Assembly (NCBI RefSeq): GCF_008369935.1
Contig: NZ_VTUZ01000008.1
Location: forward strand, 124,001-188,000
Direction of reading: 5' to 3'
Source of the DNA: Paraburkholderia panacisoli
GTDB lineage: Bacteria; Pseudomonadota; Gammaproteobacteria; Burkholderiales; Burkholderiaceae
Length of the DNA: 64,000 bases
Shown here one piece after another: positions 41,101-50,709 of the stretch. The position numbers and the translations under genes are program-made. How positions within the stretch are numbered: the stretch's first letter is position 1; every line of letters starts with the position of its first letter. The notes under the pieces are model-generated. The model was given only the letters and a program-made list of their open reading frames with translations. It made no database searches and had not been told where the DNA came from.

Positions 41101-41948
41101 GTAGGCGCGTCGTTGGACATCACGAAGTTGAGCTTGAGATCGGCGGACAGCTTGCCGGATTGCACGATCACCGGCAGTTTGGCCGGCGCATACGACATCA
41201 GGCGCGGCACATCGAGCCCGTCGAAACGCAACGACACTTCCGATTCGCGCGACGCCGCGAACGGCTTGGTCCTGCCGTCGATTGCAAGCGGGCTGCCGTC
41301 GATGCGTGCCCGCAGCAACGGCTCGACGAAGATATCGGTTTTCGAAGGCAGCGTGGCGATGAACGGGATGCCGAGCTTCCATTGATCGATCACGTGAGTC
41401 GCGCCGAGCAGTTTGTCGTCGAACGTGATCTGGCCGTTCTCGAGACGAATGTTCGACACGGAGAACAGCGTCGGCTTGCTTTCGGGCTTGGCCGGCTGCT
41501 TCGCGAACTTCTCGATCAGGTCGGTGAAGTTGAAGCGCTGCGCGTCGTAGCGAACGATATGAAAGCGCGGCGAGTCGAGTTGCACTTCGTCGACGATCGG
41601 CGCGCCGCGAAACAGCGAACTCCATGACGGCTTGACGATAAGCCGCGAGATGTCGATGAAATCGCCCGCGCCGCCGCGCTCGCCGATATGCACGTTGTCG
41701 GCTTCGAATCTGAGCGTATAGGGATTGAGCGCAATGCGGCCAATCGTGGCGGGGCGGTCGAGTTGCTTGCTGAGCTGTTGCTCGGCGACGTGACGAATCA
41801 GCGGCGGTGCCGCGAAAAAACCCAGCAGACCGAACAGAAGGAGAAAGATCAGCAGACCTATCAGGACACGCCGGGTACGGCGTGACTGCGCCACCTCGCG
41901 CACGGTCTGCATGGAAGAAACGAGTGATGCTCTATTAAGGCTTGCCAT
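38166..41948 (-). CDS. Large DUF748/AsmA-like envelope protein
   Basis: About 1260 residues. An N-terminal membrane anchor (RVLIGLLIFLLLFGLLGFFAAPPLI) is followed by long repeats of beta-rich AsmA/DUF748 character (RIALNPYTLRFEADNVHI, LTPYSSKYAGYPITKGKLNVDLHYKL), with Ala-rich linkers near residues 360-400 and 835-880. The final 190 residues have OmpA-like flavour (VEFEPGSAKLTDADTTKL). Proteins of this type bridge the periplasm and are thought to help lipid transport; that role is inferred. ATG 41948 is used; an in-frame start at 41975 is possible. Confidence 0.85.
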   Translation of the reverse strand: MASLNRASLVSSMQTVREVAQSRRTRRVLIGLLIFLLLFGLLGFFAAPPLIRHVAEQQLSKQLDRPATIGRIALNPYTLRFEADNVHIGERGGAGDFIDISRLIVKPSWSSLFRGAPIVDEVQLDSPRFHIVRYDAQRFNFTDLIEKFAKQPAKPESKPTLFSVSNIRLENGQITFDDKLLGATHVIDQWKLGIPFIATLPSKTDIFVEPLLRARIDGSPLAIDGRTKPFAASRESEVSLRFDGLDVPRLMSYAPAKLPVIVQSGKLSADLKLNFVMSNDAPTLRVAGTVDMNEVDVRDQGKAPFFAARAVHVDAAMLEPLKSLYRFDEIRIDAPNASLARDKDGVLSVERMFAPAPAAGGAAAAAAKPAASTPAAASGAKANANANEKAAAPLDVSIKRFVLNDGTVNVHDAAASRPVDVGLQKLAVTLNDFSTLASAPAHYTLNTDFKDGGGSLGVDGQVGLAAKTASAKLDLKSLKLPLLQPYLDTATAAQVTDGALSVTTNIDANWAKSPVAVMVADTQLDLQSLKLAARGDKQPVISLAQGNVVVKQVDVTARTADVTSVATTGLAVDAQRLKDGSINFASLAGPHEAAQQRTAIHAAKKAHAEGPAWHYTIGELTLKDATANFTDNTTPQPVKLSITPLQLKVQQISDDLSRPLPVDLQATLNKKGTLGVKGDVTATPLKLAVKVNANRLDAAAFEPYFGSKLNAVIASALLNANGDLAVTQAKTLKASYHGDMALVDVRMLDKATSDPFAGWGSLALSNLKADYDEHGTAVDAGRVTFTKFYGRVLLDAQGKLNLKDVVAHESGAAQSLTRDKSGAEPVPLTPPAASAAAEASAPAQASSATPAAPATVTAATPPQSPVKLHFGQLVLQQGRVTYTDNFIKPNFTANLVGIQGTVGAFGTQSTTSAPVDVAAKLAANGPLSIRGTVNPLIAKPALDLTASAHDIELTNLTPYSSKYAGYPITKGKLNVDLHYKLDNDQLNADNHLFIDQLTFGDHIDNDTATKLPVRLAISLLKNSRGEIDVNLPVSGSLSNPEFSVGGLIWHAVLNLLQKAVTAPFSLIAHAFGGGGEELGYVEFEPGSAKLTDADTTKLDTIVKALADKPSIRMDLIGRVDPAVDEPALRTRYVDRLVKQQKIKDVVGNGESVDLSTVTVDAKDYDKYLTKAYKSADFKKPRNFVGLTKSLPDDDMKSALAANAPIDDASLRELAQQRAQSVQQYLDGKIDSSRVFIVAPKLNADGIQDKGATTRVDFGLK

Positions 41949-42216
41949 GCTCGGTATTGGGTAATGCGGCGGCAAGCCCGCCGCGAAAACGAAAATCCCG
42001 TAAAGCGGCAGTATAAGTCGTGAACGTGGTGGCGGATAGGAATGTCAGCTGCGCTTAAGAATTCGGGCCGCGCGATAGCGCCGCATTTCCTGCGCATTTC
42101 CGTCGCAGCGGCACGCGCGGAAATGCGACATTCGATACGTCATGCGCGCGTGGCTGTCATCTCACTGACGCGCAATGCACCGCCACGCATTGGCCGGCAC
42201 ATTTCATTGACACATT

Positions 42217-43644
42217 TCATTGACGCACGACGGCCGGCGGTTGCCAGCTGCCGTCGGTGGCTTGCGGCTTCGGTGCGTAGAGACGCAACACCAGTTGCAG
42301 ATCGGTGCGCGGCGCCGGCAACCAGTTGCCGTTGCGCGCGCGCGTGGACGACACGATCACATCGAGCGAGCCGTCGCGATTGCGGTGCGCGCCATTGCGG
42401 TCGCCGACTGCGAGACGCGACGGCGCGCTTTCGCCCAATGCGCCGTCCCTGGTGTAGGCGGTGATCGACCAGAAGCCGCGCACCGGCGGCAACTGGTTCG
42501 GCGCGAAGTGGATCACGTAGCGATTGGCGCCGTTCAGCGGATGGCCGTCGCTGTCCTGCGTGACGACCGCGCGCACTTCGTCGTCCCGCGTGCCCATGCC
42601 CAGCTGCGCACTCGCGGCATACGAGCGTAGCGCGTAGTCGGGACCGTAGTTGCCCACGCCGTCGCCGAACCAGCTCCAGCCATTGCCGGTCAGCAAATTC
42701 GGGGGCGCGGTGGCGACGCGCTCATGACCGTCGGCGAGACCCGCCGCGATGGCGGCGGACGCGCTCGGCAGCTTCACCGGCTCGCCGGGCATCACACCGA
42801 GGTCGGAGAGAATGGTCAGCGCGTGCGGGTCGGCTGGCGTCGGCGGATTGTCAGGCAACGCGTCCGCGAGACGGCTGAAGAAGCCCTTCGCGTCGAGCGC
42901 GGCAACTTGCGCGGCCGGCGTGCCGTTGGTGCCCGTCGCGGTATTGGCGGCGTTGCCGCGCGGCGGCGCACCCGGCGCCGCGCCCGTGTCGCCCGTGTCG
43001 CTCGTGTAGACGCTCAGCGGCTCGACGCGAATCGCGCGCTGCAACTTGCGGATCGCCGCGAGGTCGCGCGCGCCGCTCGACTGGACGCGCACGCTCACCC
43101 ATGCATTGCGGGTCGGCACGTCCACGCGCTTCACGCCCTTGGGCAAATCGCCTTGCCAGCCCGGGCCGACGAACGCGATGGCTTGCGCCTTGATGCCCTT
43201 CGCGCCGGCCGCGAACTGCGAGCTGGTCGACCACACCACGTTGGTCCACATATCGAGCACGCGGGCATCGACATAGCGGCCGTGCGAATCCGGCAACGCG
43301 ACGATCACCGGCTCGCTGCCGAGGTCGAGCCAGCCGGTCGAATCGAGCGTGTCGACGCCCGGCTGCGGGGGATTGGCAGCGCCGATCGGCGGCAATGCCT
43401 GCGCGTGACGCAACGTGTTGAGGGGCGCCTGGCCCGGCTCGGTGCCGACCGCCGCGTCGCGCGCGACGCCCATCAGCACCAGCGGATAACCGAATACGTA
43501 AGAATCGGCGACTTCATCCTTGATCCAGCCGGTGGTCTTTGGCGTCGCGGACGGGATCGACGCGCAACCGGCCAGAAATGCGAGGCCTGCGAGCGATCCG
43601 CAGGTCCAGTGAATCGAAAGCGGTTTTCGGCGATTTTTTATCAT
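42217..43644 (-). CDS. DUF1254/DUF1214 family lipoprotein
   Basis: 475 residues with a lipobox FLAGC (Cys27). The N-terminal half matches DUF1254 (SYVFGYPLVLMGVARD ... TNVVWSTSSQFA), and the C-terminal half matches DUF1214 (PVRGFWSITAYTRDG ... SRLAVGDRNG). The biochemical function of this family is not known to me. A Gly/Ala/Pro-rich insert lies near residues 215-245. ATG 43644 gives a normal lipoprotein signal; the longer frame to 43758 does not. Isolated, with divergent promoter space toward the PaiB-like gene. Confidence 0.85.
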   Translation of the reverse strand: MIKNRRKPLSIHWTCGSLAGLAFLAGCASIPSATPKTTGWIKDEVADSYVFGYPLVLMGVARDAAVGTEPGQAPLNTLRHAQALPPIGAANPPQPGVDTLDSTGWLDLGSEPVIVALPDSHGRYVDARVLDMWTNVVWSTSSQFAAGAKGIKAQAIAFVGPGWQGDLPKGVKRVDVPTRNAWVSVRVQSSGARDLAAIRKLQRAIRVEPLSVYTSDTGDTGAAPGAPPRGNAANTATGTNGTPAAQVAALDAKGFFSRLADALPDNPPTPADPHALTILSDLGVMPGEPVKLPSASAAIAAGLADGHERVATAPPNLLTGNGWSWFGDGVGNYGPDYALRSYAASAQLGMGTRDDEVRAVVTQDSDGHPLNGANRYVIHFAPNQLPPVRGFWSITAYTRDGALGESAPSRLAVGDRNGAHRNRDGSLDVIVSSTRARNGNWLPAPRTDLQLVLRLYAPKPQATDGSWQPPAVVRQ

Positions 43645-43989
43645 TCGTTCGGGTGGCGGAACGTGCGGTCCTATGGGAGATGCCGACGCGCAGCGATGCC
43701 TGCATGCGTGGCCTCCCAAAGCCCAGCGCAGCCAGTCCGCGGTTCGCGATGCCGACAACTTCGGGTTGTATCGTATCCTTGCTCACCAGGCAAGCGCAAA
43801 GGATGCGATGACGCTTTATCGCGCACGCACGGGGTCTATTTGCGGTACGGTCGACATTTTTAAACACATTCGTGCTGGGGCTCGCGTGGCGCGGGCCAGG
43901 TTTGCCGACTCGTCGACGCCGTTGCGTCCTTTTGCTCTTTTGGCCTTTTAACTTTTCGCCCTTTCGCCTTTCGCATCCGGAGCGCGTCA
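43645..43989. other. Divergent intergenic region
   Basis: 345 bases between the DUF1254 lipoprotein gene and the PaiB-like gene. Several short plus-strand frames (43539-43951) look non-coding. The final 80 bases are pyrimidine-rich, with repeated CTTTTNGCC-like words before the GGAG ribosome site of the PaiB-like gene. It probably carries both promoters. Confidence 0.5.
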
Positions 43990-44706
43990 ATGTATATGCC
44001 CGTCCCTTTCGAAGAGAACCGTCCAGAGGTTCTCCATCGCCTGATCGTCGAGCATCCGTTCGGCGCGTTGATTACGATCGGCCCGAATGGGCTCGACGCG
44101 AATCATTTGCCATTCGACGCGCAGCTAGTCCCCGAAGTGAGCGACGCACAGCCGGACCGCGAAGGCGGCGACGCGCAGGCTGTCCCCGTAGGGGCCGACG
44201 CAACACTCCGCACCCGCTGCATCCTGCGCGCCCATGTCGCCCGCGCGAACCCGGTCTGGAAGGAAGCCGCCCTGCATCCCGACGCCCTCGTGATCTTCCA
44301 GGGGCCGGCCGCCTACATATCGCCGACGTGGTATCCGAGCAAGCATGAAACACATCGGCAGGTGCCGACCTACAACTACATGGTGGTGCACGCGCACGGC
44401 CGGATCGTCGTGCGCGACGACGAGTCGTTCGTGCGCGGCCTCGTCGCGCGGCTCACCCGCAGGATGGAAGCCGGCGAGCCGGTGCCCTGGAAGATGGGCG
44501 ACGCACCCGCCGATTTCATCACGCAGATGCTCGGCGCGATCGTCGGCATCGAGATCGAAGTGACGCGGCTGGTCGGCAAATGGAAGCTCGGCCAGAACAA
44601 GGACGCCGCCGACCGTCGCGGCGCGGCCGACACGCTGCTGGCGCGCGCGGGCGAACAGCAGCAGGCAGTCGGCCAGGCCATGCTGGACGCGCCGCCGGCT
44701 TTCTGA
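43990..44706 (+). CDS. PaiB-like FMN-binding negative regulator family protein
   Basis: 238 residues of the PaiB/FMN_bind_2 family with a split-barrel flavin fold. MYMPVPFEENRPEVLHRLIVEHPFGALIT, ISPTWYPSKHETHRQVPTYNY and KWKLGQNK are characteristic. In Bacillus PaiB represses sporulation and protease genes; here the function is unknown. An insert of about 25 polar residues (around 48-75, VSDAQPDREGGDAQ...) interrupts the first barrel half. Ribosome site GGAG precedes ATG 43990. Confidence 0.88.
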   Translation: MYMPVPFEENRPEVLHRLIVEHPFGALITIGPNGLDANHLPFDAQLVPEVSDAQPDREGGDAQAVPVGADATLRTRCILRAHVARANPVWKEAALHPDALVIFQGPAAYISPTWYPSKHETHRQVPTYNYMVVHAHGRIVVRDDESFVRGLVARLTRRMEAGEPVPWKMGDAPADFITQMLGAIVGIEIEVTRLVGKWKLGQNKDAADRRGAADTLLARAGEQQQAVGQAMLDAPPAF

Positions 44707-44775
44707 ACGAATGCGTTCGCGACGCCGGGTCGGCGGCCCGCGTCGCGTGATGGATCGTCACCGCATCTTCCGTTC

Positions 44776-44806
44776 TTGACCTTCCAGCGATGGGAAGGTC
44801 GATACT
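44776..44806 (+). promoter_or_regulatory. CueR/MerR-type copper promoter and operator
   Basis: -35 TTGACC at 44776-44781 and -10 GATACT at 44801-44806, with a 19-base spacer containing the inverted repeat ACCTTCC-N7-GGAAGGT (44779-44799). A 19-base spacer with this dyad is the hallmark of MerR-family copper promoters such as that of copA. It lies directly upstream of the copper ATPase. Confidence 0.9.
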
Positions 44807-44849
44807 GGATTCGCGATGCGGCCCAATGCCGCCAAGAGCCTTACCCACC

Positions 44850-47528
44850 ATGCCCGACCTTGCTGATCCGCGGCGCGCCGACGCCGCCGCCTCTCCCGCC
44901 CCCGCCCGACTCGCCGAACTCGAGATTGGCGGGATGACTTGCGCGTCGTGCGCGCTGCGTGTTGAAAAGGCGCTGGCCAAAGTGCCGGGCGTCACGCGTG
45001 CGTCGGTGAATCTCGCCACGGAGCGTGCGCGCGTCGAAAGCGACTCCTCCGTCGAGCCCGAAACGCTCACAGCCGCCGTGCGCAAGGCGGGCTATGAAGC
45101 CACGCCATCCGCCCCCGCCGATGCCGCGCCGGTTCAAGCCGCGCGCACGACGGAACTGGCGATCGGCGGAATGACCTGCGCATCGTGCGCGCTGCGCGTC
45201 GAAAAGGCGCTCGCCAAAGTGCCGGGCGTCACGCGCGTATCGGTGAATCTGGCGACCGAAACCGCCAGCGTCGATCTGAACGACGCGACTTCCGGTGCGG
45301 ATGCGCTGATCGCCGCTGTCAAGAAAGCCGGCTACGACGCGACCTCGATCGCACCGCCAGACACAGCGGTGGCCGCCGACGCAGCCGGCCACGTCACCAC
45401 CGCGACCGCCGCCACCGCCCCGAGCGCTGCGGACCGCAAACGCAACGAGTCGCGCCGCGAACTGGCAGCCGTACTCGTTTGCGCAGCGCTGACGCTGCCG
45501 CTCGTTGCGCCGATGGTCGGCGAATGGTTCGGCATGCACGCGATGCTGCCGCCATGGCTGCAATTCGCGCTCGCGTCGGGCGTGCAGTTCGTGTTCGGCG
45601 CGCGCTTCTATCGCGCGGCTTACCGCGCCGTGCGGGCCGGCGCAGGCAACATGGACCTGCTGGTGGCGCTCGGCACGTCGGCGGCTTACGGCATCAGCCT
45701 CTACGAACTCGCAATGCATCCGGGCGACACGATGCATCTGTACTTCGAAGCATCCGCGGTCGTGATTACGCTGGTGCGCTTCGGCAAGTGGCTCGAAGCG
45801 CGCGCCAAGCGCCAGACTACGGACGCGATCCGCGCACTGAACGCGCTGCGCCCCGAGCGCGCGCGCATTCGCGCCGACGGCGGCGGCGAGCGCGAGGTGC
45901 CGCTCGCGCAAGTGCGGGTCGGCACGGTGGTGATCGTGCGTCCGGGCGAACGGGTGCCGGTCGACGGCGCAGTGCTCGAAGGCCGCACGCATATCGACGA
46001 ATCGCTGATCACCGGTGAAAGTCTGCCGGTGCCGAAACAGCCCGCCGATGCGGTCACTGCCGGCTCGATCAACGGCGAAGGCGCGATTACCGTGACGACC
46101 ACCGCGATCGGCGCCGAAACGACGCTCGCGCGGATCATTCGGCTTGTCGAAAGCGCCCAGGCGGAGAAGGCGCCGATCCAGCGGCTGGTCGACCGGGTCA
46201 GCGAAATCTTCGTGCCGGCGATTCTGGCGATCGCCGCGCTGACGCTGATCGGCTGGCTGATCGCCGGAGCAGGGGGCGAGACCGCGATCCTGAACGCGGT
46301 TGCCGTGCTGGTGATCGCCTGCCCGTGCGCGCTCGGGCTGGCGACGCCGGCGGCGATCATGGCCGGCACCGGCGTCGCGGCGCGGCACGGCGTGCTGATC
46401 AAGGACGCCGAGGCGCTGGAAACCGCGCATCGGGTGGCGATCGTCGCGTTCGACAAGACCGGCACGCTCACGCTCGGCCAGCCGTCGGTGACGGCGTTCG
46501 AGCCGGTCGGCGCGATGGGTCGCGACGACGCGCTGGCGCTGGCCGCCGCGGTGCAGCGGCACAGCGATCACCCGCTGGCGCGCGCGGTGGTGCACGCGTA
46601 TGAAGCAGCGCAGCCGGTTGCGGCAGGCGGGGTGACGGCGGCGGCAACGCACGCGTCACTGACAGCGGAAACCACAGCGATCGTCACCGACATGTCATCC
46701 ATGCATGACAGCGGCGCGACCGCACTCGCTCATCCACACGCGCCTCGAGCCACGGCCGCCCGAGCGGTCGCCGGACGTGGTGTCGAAGCGGACGTCGAGG
46801 GCCGCACGCTTGCGCTCGGCAGCACGCGCTGGCTCAACGAACTCGGCATCGATCTGCCGCCCGCGCTGGCCGAGCGCGCTCACGAACTCGAAGCCGCGGG
46901 CAACACCGTCTCGTGGTTGATGCAGCGCGGTCCGCAGGCGTCGCAGGCGCTCGCACTGATCGCTTTCGGCGACACCGTCAAACCAACCGCACGCGCCGCC
47001 ATCGAGCGGCTGGCGCGGATGGGCATCCAGAGCGTGCTCATTACCGGCGACAACCGCGGCAGCGCGGCGGGCGTCGCGAAGGCGCTCGGCATCGACGAAT
47101 TCCACGCCGAAGTGCTGCCCGACGACAAGGCCCGCGTGATCCGAGATCTGAAAATCCGCCGCGCGGGCATCGTCGCGATGGCGGGCGACGGCATCAACGA
47201 CGCCCCCGCGCTCGCCGCCGCCGACATCGGCATCGCGATGGCGACCGGCACCGACGTCGCGATGCACGCGGCGGGCATCACGCTGATGCGCGGCGATCCG
47301 GCGCTCGTGGCCGATGCCATCGACATCTCGCGCAAGACCTGGCGCAAGATCCAGCAGAACCTTTTCTGGGCGTTCGTCTACAACCTGATCGGGATTCCGC
47401 TGGCCGCTTTCGGTTTGCTGAATCCGATGCTCGCGGGTGCGGCGATGGCGTTTTCGAGCGTCAGCGTCGTGACCAATGCGCTGCTGCTGCGCACGTGGAG
47501 CGGCGCGTCGGAGCGCTCGCAGCGTTAA
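44850..47528 (+). CDS. copA: Copper-exporting P-type ATPase
   Basis: An 892-residue P1B-type ATPase that pumps Cu(I) to the periplasm. Two metal-binding domains carry GGMTCASC (CxxC at 31-34 and 110-113). The membrane metal site CPC is at 491-493, the phosphorylated Asp535 in DKTGT, HP at 574-575 and GDGINDAP at 779-786. The last segments show [10 protein letters not shown] and MAFSSVSVV, typical of Cu(I) pumps. About 35 extra residues, His/Met-containing, lie between HP and the GxG of the N domain. ATG 44850 is used; starts before about 44813 fall inside the promoter, and 44826 is also possible. Confidence 0.95.
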   Translation: MPDLADPRRADAAASPAPARLAELEIGGMTCASCALRVEKALAKVPGVTRASVNLATERARVESDSSVEPETLTAAVRKAGYEATPSAPADAAPVQAARTTELAIGGMTCASCALRVEKALAKVPGVTRVSVNLATETASVDLNDATSGADALIAAVKKAGYDATSIAPPDTAVAADAAGHVTTATAATAPSAADRKRNESRRELAAVLVCAALTLPLVAPMVGEWFGMHAMLPPWLQFALASGVQFVFGARFYRAAYRAVRAGAGNMDLLVALGTSAAYGISLYELAMHPGDTMHLYFEASAVVITLVRFGKWLEARAKRQTTDAIRALNALRPERARIRADGGGEREVPLAQVRVGTVVIVRPGERVPVDGAVLEGRTHIDESLITGESLPVPKQPADAVTAGSINGEGAITVTTTAIGAETTLARIIRLVESAQAEKAPIQRLVDRVSEIFVPAILAIAALTLIGWLIAGAGGETAILNAVAVLVIACPCALGLATPAAIMAGTGVAARHGVLIKDAEALETAHRVAIVAFDKTGTLTLGQPSVTAFEPVGAMGRDDALALAAAVQRHSDHPLARAVVHAYEAAQPVAAGGVTAAATHASLTAETTAIVTDMSSMHDSGATALAHPHAPRATAARAVAGRGVEADVEGRTLALGSTRWLNELGIDLPPALAERAHELEAAGNTVSWLMQRGPQASQALALIAFGDTVKPTARAAIERLARMGIQSVLITGDNRGSAAGVAKALGIDEFHAEVLPDDKARVIRDLKIRRAGIVAMAGDGINDAPALAAADIGIAMATGTDVAMHAAGITLMRGDPALVADAIDISRKTWRKIQQNLFWAFVYNLIGIPLAAFGLLNPMLAGAAMAFSSVSVVTNALLLRTWSGASERSQR

Positions 47529-47672
47529 GGGCGCTTCGGGCATCAAAAGACCCGAGCGTCAAGCAAGCCCGCATCGCGCCGCGTTAAGCGTTGAAAGCGC
47601 CACGTCCAATTACGAACTACTTTCAGTGCCCCTAAAGGTGGCAGCCGCCGCAGCCGTAAACGAGATATCGAA

Positions 47673-47698
47673 GCGGGCCATGCCTACGCATGGCCCGC
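47673..47698. terminator. Hairpin between copA and the chemotaxis receptor
   Basis: Perfect 11-bp stem GCGGGCCATGC / GCATGGCCCGC with a CTAC loop, 145 bases after copA. No T run follows, so termination is possible but not certain. Confidence 0.5.
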
Positions 47699-47732
47699 GC
47701 ACTCGCCTGTCCCCTCTACTCTGCGACTGCCC

Positions 47733-49706
47733 ATGGATTTTCTCTCTTCACGCCGCGTCAGCGTTGGCGCCCGGCTAGCCGTTCTCTCGTGCGTGCTGGT
47801 GGCGTTACTTTTCGCCGGGTTCACGTGGGCGCTCACGCGCGCGGCCGGCGTGCAGGTCCGCGATCAGGTGCTCGAACGCATGGCAGAGAAAGACCGCTCG
47901 ATCGCCGCGATGATCACGCTGTTCGACAAGGCGCTGTCGGCTGAAGTGGACCGCTCGATGTCGCTGTTCGCGAGCTTCCTGCCCGCCGACTACTCGCTCG
48001 ACGACACGCAGAAGGTCGACATCGGCGGCATCGCGACGCCGACCATCAAGGCCGGGGACAAACTCCTGAACCTGGACTTCACGATCCCCGACCAGTTTCT
48101 CGAACGCAGCGGCGCGGTCGCCACCGTGTTCGCGCGCAGCGGCGACGACTTCGTGCGCGTGACGACCTCGCTGAAGAAACAGGACGGCTCCCGCGCGATC
48201 GGCACGCTGCTCGACCGCAAGGGGCCGGCCTATGCCCCGCTGCTCGCGAACCGGTCCTATACGGGACTGGCCGCGCTGTTCGGCAAACGTTTGATCACGC
48301 AGTACCGGCCGATCACCGACGCGAGCGGCCGCGTGATCGGCGCGCTGTTCGTCGGCGTGAACGTGGACCAGGAGATCCAGTCGGTGCAGGACGGCATCCG
48401 CAATCTGAAGATCGGCGCAAGCGGCTACTACTTCGTGCTCGACGCGTCGAAGGGCGTGGATCGCGGCAAGCTGATCGTGCATCCGGCCGCCGCCGGCCAG
48501 AAGGCGGACGACGCCAGCGCGCCATATCAGCAAATGCTCGACATGAAGCAAGGCCAGTTCGATTACCGCTCTGCCGACGCGACGCTCGGCGAGCACGAAG
48601 CGCGCGACAAATTCGTGTCCTTCATCACGGTGCCGGAATGGCAATGGCTGGTGGGCGGCGTCGCGCCGCGCGACGAGGTGATGGCCGAGGTCGTCGCGAG
48701 CCGCAATCAATTCCTGCTGATCGGCTTCGCGCTGGTCGGCGTATTCGCGATCGTTTTCCTGATCGCGGTGCGGCGTCTCGTGAGCCGCCCGCTCGACGAA
48801 GCGGCACGCGCCTCCGAGCGTTTCGCGTCGGGCGATCTGAGTGTGCGCGTGGCGAAGCACGGCAACGCGCGCGCCGATGAAATCGGCCGCCTGATGCAGT
48901 CGATCGATGGCATCGGCGAAGGGCTCGCGCGCATCGTTTCGCAGGTGCGTAATGCATCGGCGGATATGTCGGAGGGCACCGAGAAGATCGCCACCGGCAG
49001 CGGCAATATCGCCGCGCGGATCGCCACACAGGCGAGCAGCCTCGAGGAAACGGCGGCCAGCATGGAACAGATCACCTCGACCGTGCAGCAGAACGCCGAT
49101 CACGCGACGCAAGCCAACACGCTCGTCACGCACGCCGCCGATGCCGCACTCGAAGGCGGCCGCGCGGTCGAGCGCGTGGTGTCGACGATGGGCGAGATCA
49201 GCCGCTCGTCGCAGAAGATCGCCGAGATCACCACGGTGATCGAAGGCATCGCGTTTCAGACCAACATCCTCGCGCTGAACGCAGCCGTCGAAGCCGCGCG
49301 CGCGGGCGAGCACGGCAAGGGCTTTGCGGTGGTGGCTTCGGAGGTGCGCGCGCTCGCGCAACGCAGCGCGGCTGCGGTGAAGGAGATCGAGAGTCTGATC
49401 ACGGGTTCCACGGCGACCGTCGAAAGCGGCTTGCGGATCGCCGAGGAAGCCAGTTCGACGATGCAGGGCATCGTGGCCCAGGTCGGCCAGGTCCGCGCGA
49501 TCATGAGCGAGATCAACGTGGCGTCGCGCGAACAGTCGGGCGGCATCGAACAGGTCAATTTGGCCGTCACGCAGATTGGCGAGGCCACCCAGCAGAACGC
49601 GACGATCGTCGGCGAAGCGGAACGGGCGGCGGCCGAGTTGCGCGAGCAGGCCGCGCGGTTGGCGCAGGTGGTCAGCGTGTTCAAGCTCGAGGGCGGCCGC
49701 GAGTGA
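47733..49706 (+). CDS. Methyl-accepting chemotaxis protein, Cache type
   Basis: A 657-residue receptor. The first membrane segment is at about 12-35, followed by a periplasmic Cache_3/Cache_2 sensor of about 280 residues ([44 protein letters not shown]), a second membrane segment ([20 protein letters not shown]), a HAMP domain, and the signalling tip [40 protein letters not shown]. It senses an unknown small ligand and signals to CheA/CheW, which are not in this window. No CheR/CheB-docking pentapeptide is seen at the C terminus. Confidence 0.94.
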   Translation: MDFLSSRRVSVGARLAVLSCVLVALLFAGFTWALTRAAGVQVRDQVLERMAEKDRSIAAMITLFDKALSAEVDRSMSLFASFLPADYSLDDTQKVDIGGIATPTIKAGDKLLNLDFTIPDQFLERSGAVATVFARSGDDFVRVTTSLKKQDGSRAIGTLLDRKGPAYAPLLANRSYTGLAALFGKRLITQYRPITDASGRVIGALFVGVNVDQEIQSVQDGIRNLKIGASGYYFVLDASKGVDRGKLIVHPAAAGQKADDASAPYQQMLDMKQGQFDYRSADATLGEHEARDKFVSFITVPEWQWLVGGVAPRDEVMAEVVASRNQFLLIGFALVGVFAIVFLIAVRRLVSRPLDEAARASERFASGDLSVRVAKHGNARADEIGRLMQSIDGIGEGLARIVSQVRNASADMSEGTEKIATGSGNIAARIATQASSLEETAASMEQITSTVQQNADHATQANTLVTHAADAALEGGRAVERVVSTMGEISRSSQKIAEITTVIEGIAFQTNILALNAAVEAARAGEHGKGFAVVASEVRALAQRSAAAVKEIESLITGSTATVESGLRIAEEASSTMQGIVAQVGQVRAIMSEINVASREQSGGIEQVNLAVTQIGEATQQNATIVGEAERAAAELREQAARLAQVVSVFKLEGGRE

Positions 49707-49837
49707 GTTGCGGGTTCAAGCTTCCATAGCGTGACGCGCGGCGCGGGGGGCGTTCGCGCGCCGGCTACGCCGCCGTCATCGCCGTCTTTGCAGTCATCAC
49801 GGGTTCACGCAGCCGCAGCGCGCCCGGCGAAACCCTG

Positions 49838-50491
49838 TTAAAACTCCACGTCCAGTTCGTCGATCTCTTCCACCTCCTGCTGCGCGTCCGCGATCCACTG
49901 CTGCATTTCCGGCAGCGCCATGATCCGCTGCCCATACTCGACGATTTCCGGATCGAGCTTCACGTCATAGGTCACGAAACGCGTCACCACCGGCGCATAC
50001 ATCGCATCCGCCGCGGTGCGCTCGCCGAACAGAAATGGCCCGCCATACTGCTTCAGGCATTCGCCCCAGATCGTCACGATCCGGTCGATATCCGATTGCG
50101 CGCGCGCCCATACCTTGAAGCCCGGAAAGTGCGCCTTGAGGTTCATCGGCAACGCCGAGCGCAGTGAGCTGAAACCCGAGTGCATCTCGCCGCAAATCGA
50201 GCGGCAATGCGCGCGCGCGGGAATGTCTTTCGGCAACAACACGGCTTGCGGCCTCACTTCGTTCAGATACTCGGCGATCGCCAGCGTGTCCCAGACCTTG
50301 ATGCCGTCGTGCACGAGGCACGGCACCAGAATCGACGGCGACAGCAGCAGAAGTTCGGCGCGCGCCGCGGGGTCGTCGATCGGCATCACGATCTCGTCAA
50401 ACGGCAAGCCGCTGAATTTGGCCAGCAGCCAGCCGCGCAGTGACCACGACGAATAATTCTTGCTACTGATAGTAAGCGTGGTATTCGCCAT
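49838..50491 (-). CDS. Glutathione S-transferase family protein
   Basis: 217 residues. The N-terminal thioredoxin-like domain begins MANTTLTISSKNYSSWSLRGWLLAK, and LVPCLVHDGIKVWDTLAIAEYLNE carries the glutathione-binding Asp/Ser-like turn (here WDT). A helical C-terminal domain follows. A Ser-rich active site replaces the Tyr/Cys of other classes. Substrate unknown. Start ATG 50491 follows GGAGGAGAAACGT, a strong ribosome site. Confidence 0.9.
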   Translation of the reverse strand: MANTTLTISSKNYSSWSLRGWLLAKFSGLPFDEIVMPIDDPAARAELLLLSPSILVPCLVHDGIKVWDTLAIAEYLNEVRPQAVLLPKDIPARAHCRSICGEMHSGFSSLRSALPMNLKAHFPGFKVWARAQSDIDRIVTIWGECLKQYGGPFLFGERTAADAMYAPVVTRFVTYDVKLDPEIVEYGQRIMALPEMQQWIADAQQEVEEIDELDVEF

Positions 50492-50709
50492 ACGTTTCTC
50501 CTCCAGGTGGTGCGTTCGACCGCCACCTGCTGAATGGTATGCACGCCGCCGTGCGCGCACGCACCAAAGCGCGGCAACTTCTGCCCGTTGTGTCGATGCG
50601 CGCAAATGCCATGCCAACGGACGGCAACTGCCGGGCAACCCGCAAGCTCGCTTGGCACATGACTTGCCTCTATTCGGGCTCCTTCCCTTTCTGCATTCGT
50701 GCGAAGGTT

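Noticed and set aside
43539..43951. Small plus-strand genes upstream of the PaiB-like gene
   Set aside because: No ribosome site, no family character, and partly antisense to the DUF1254 gene.
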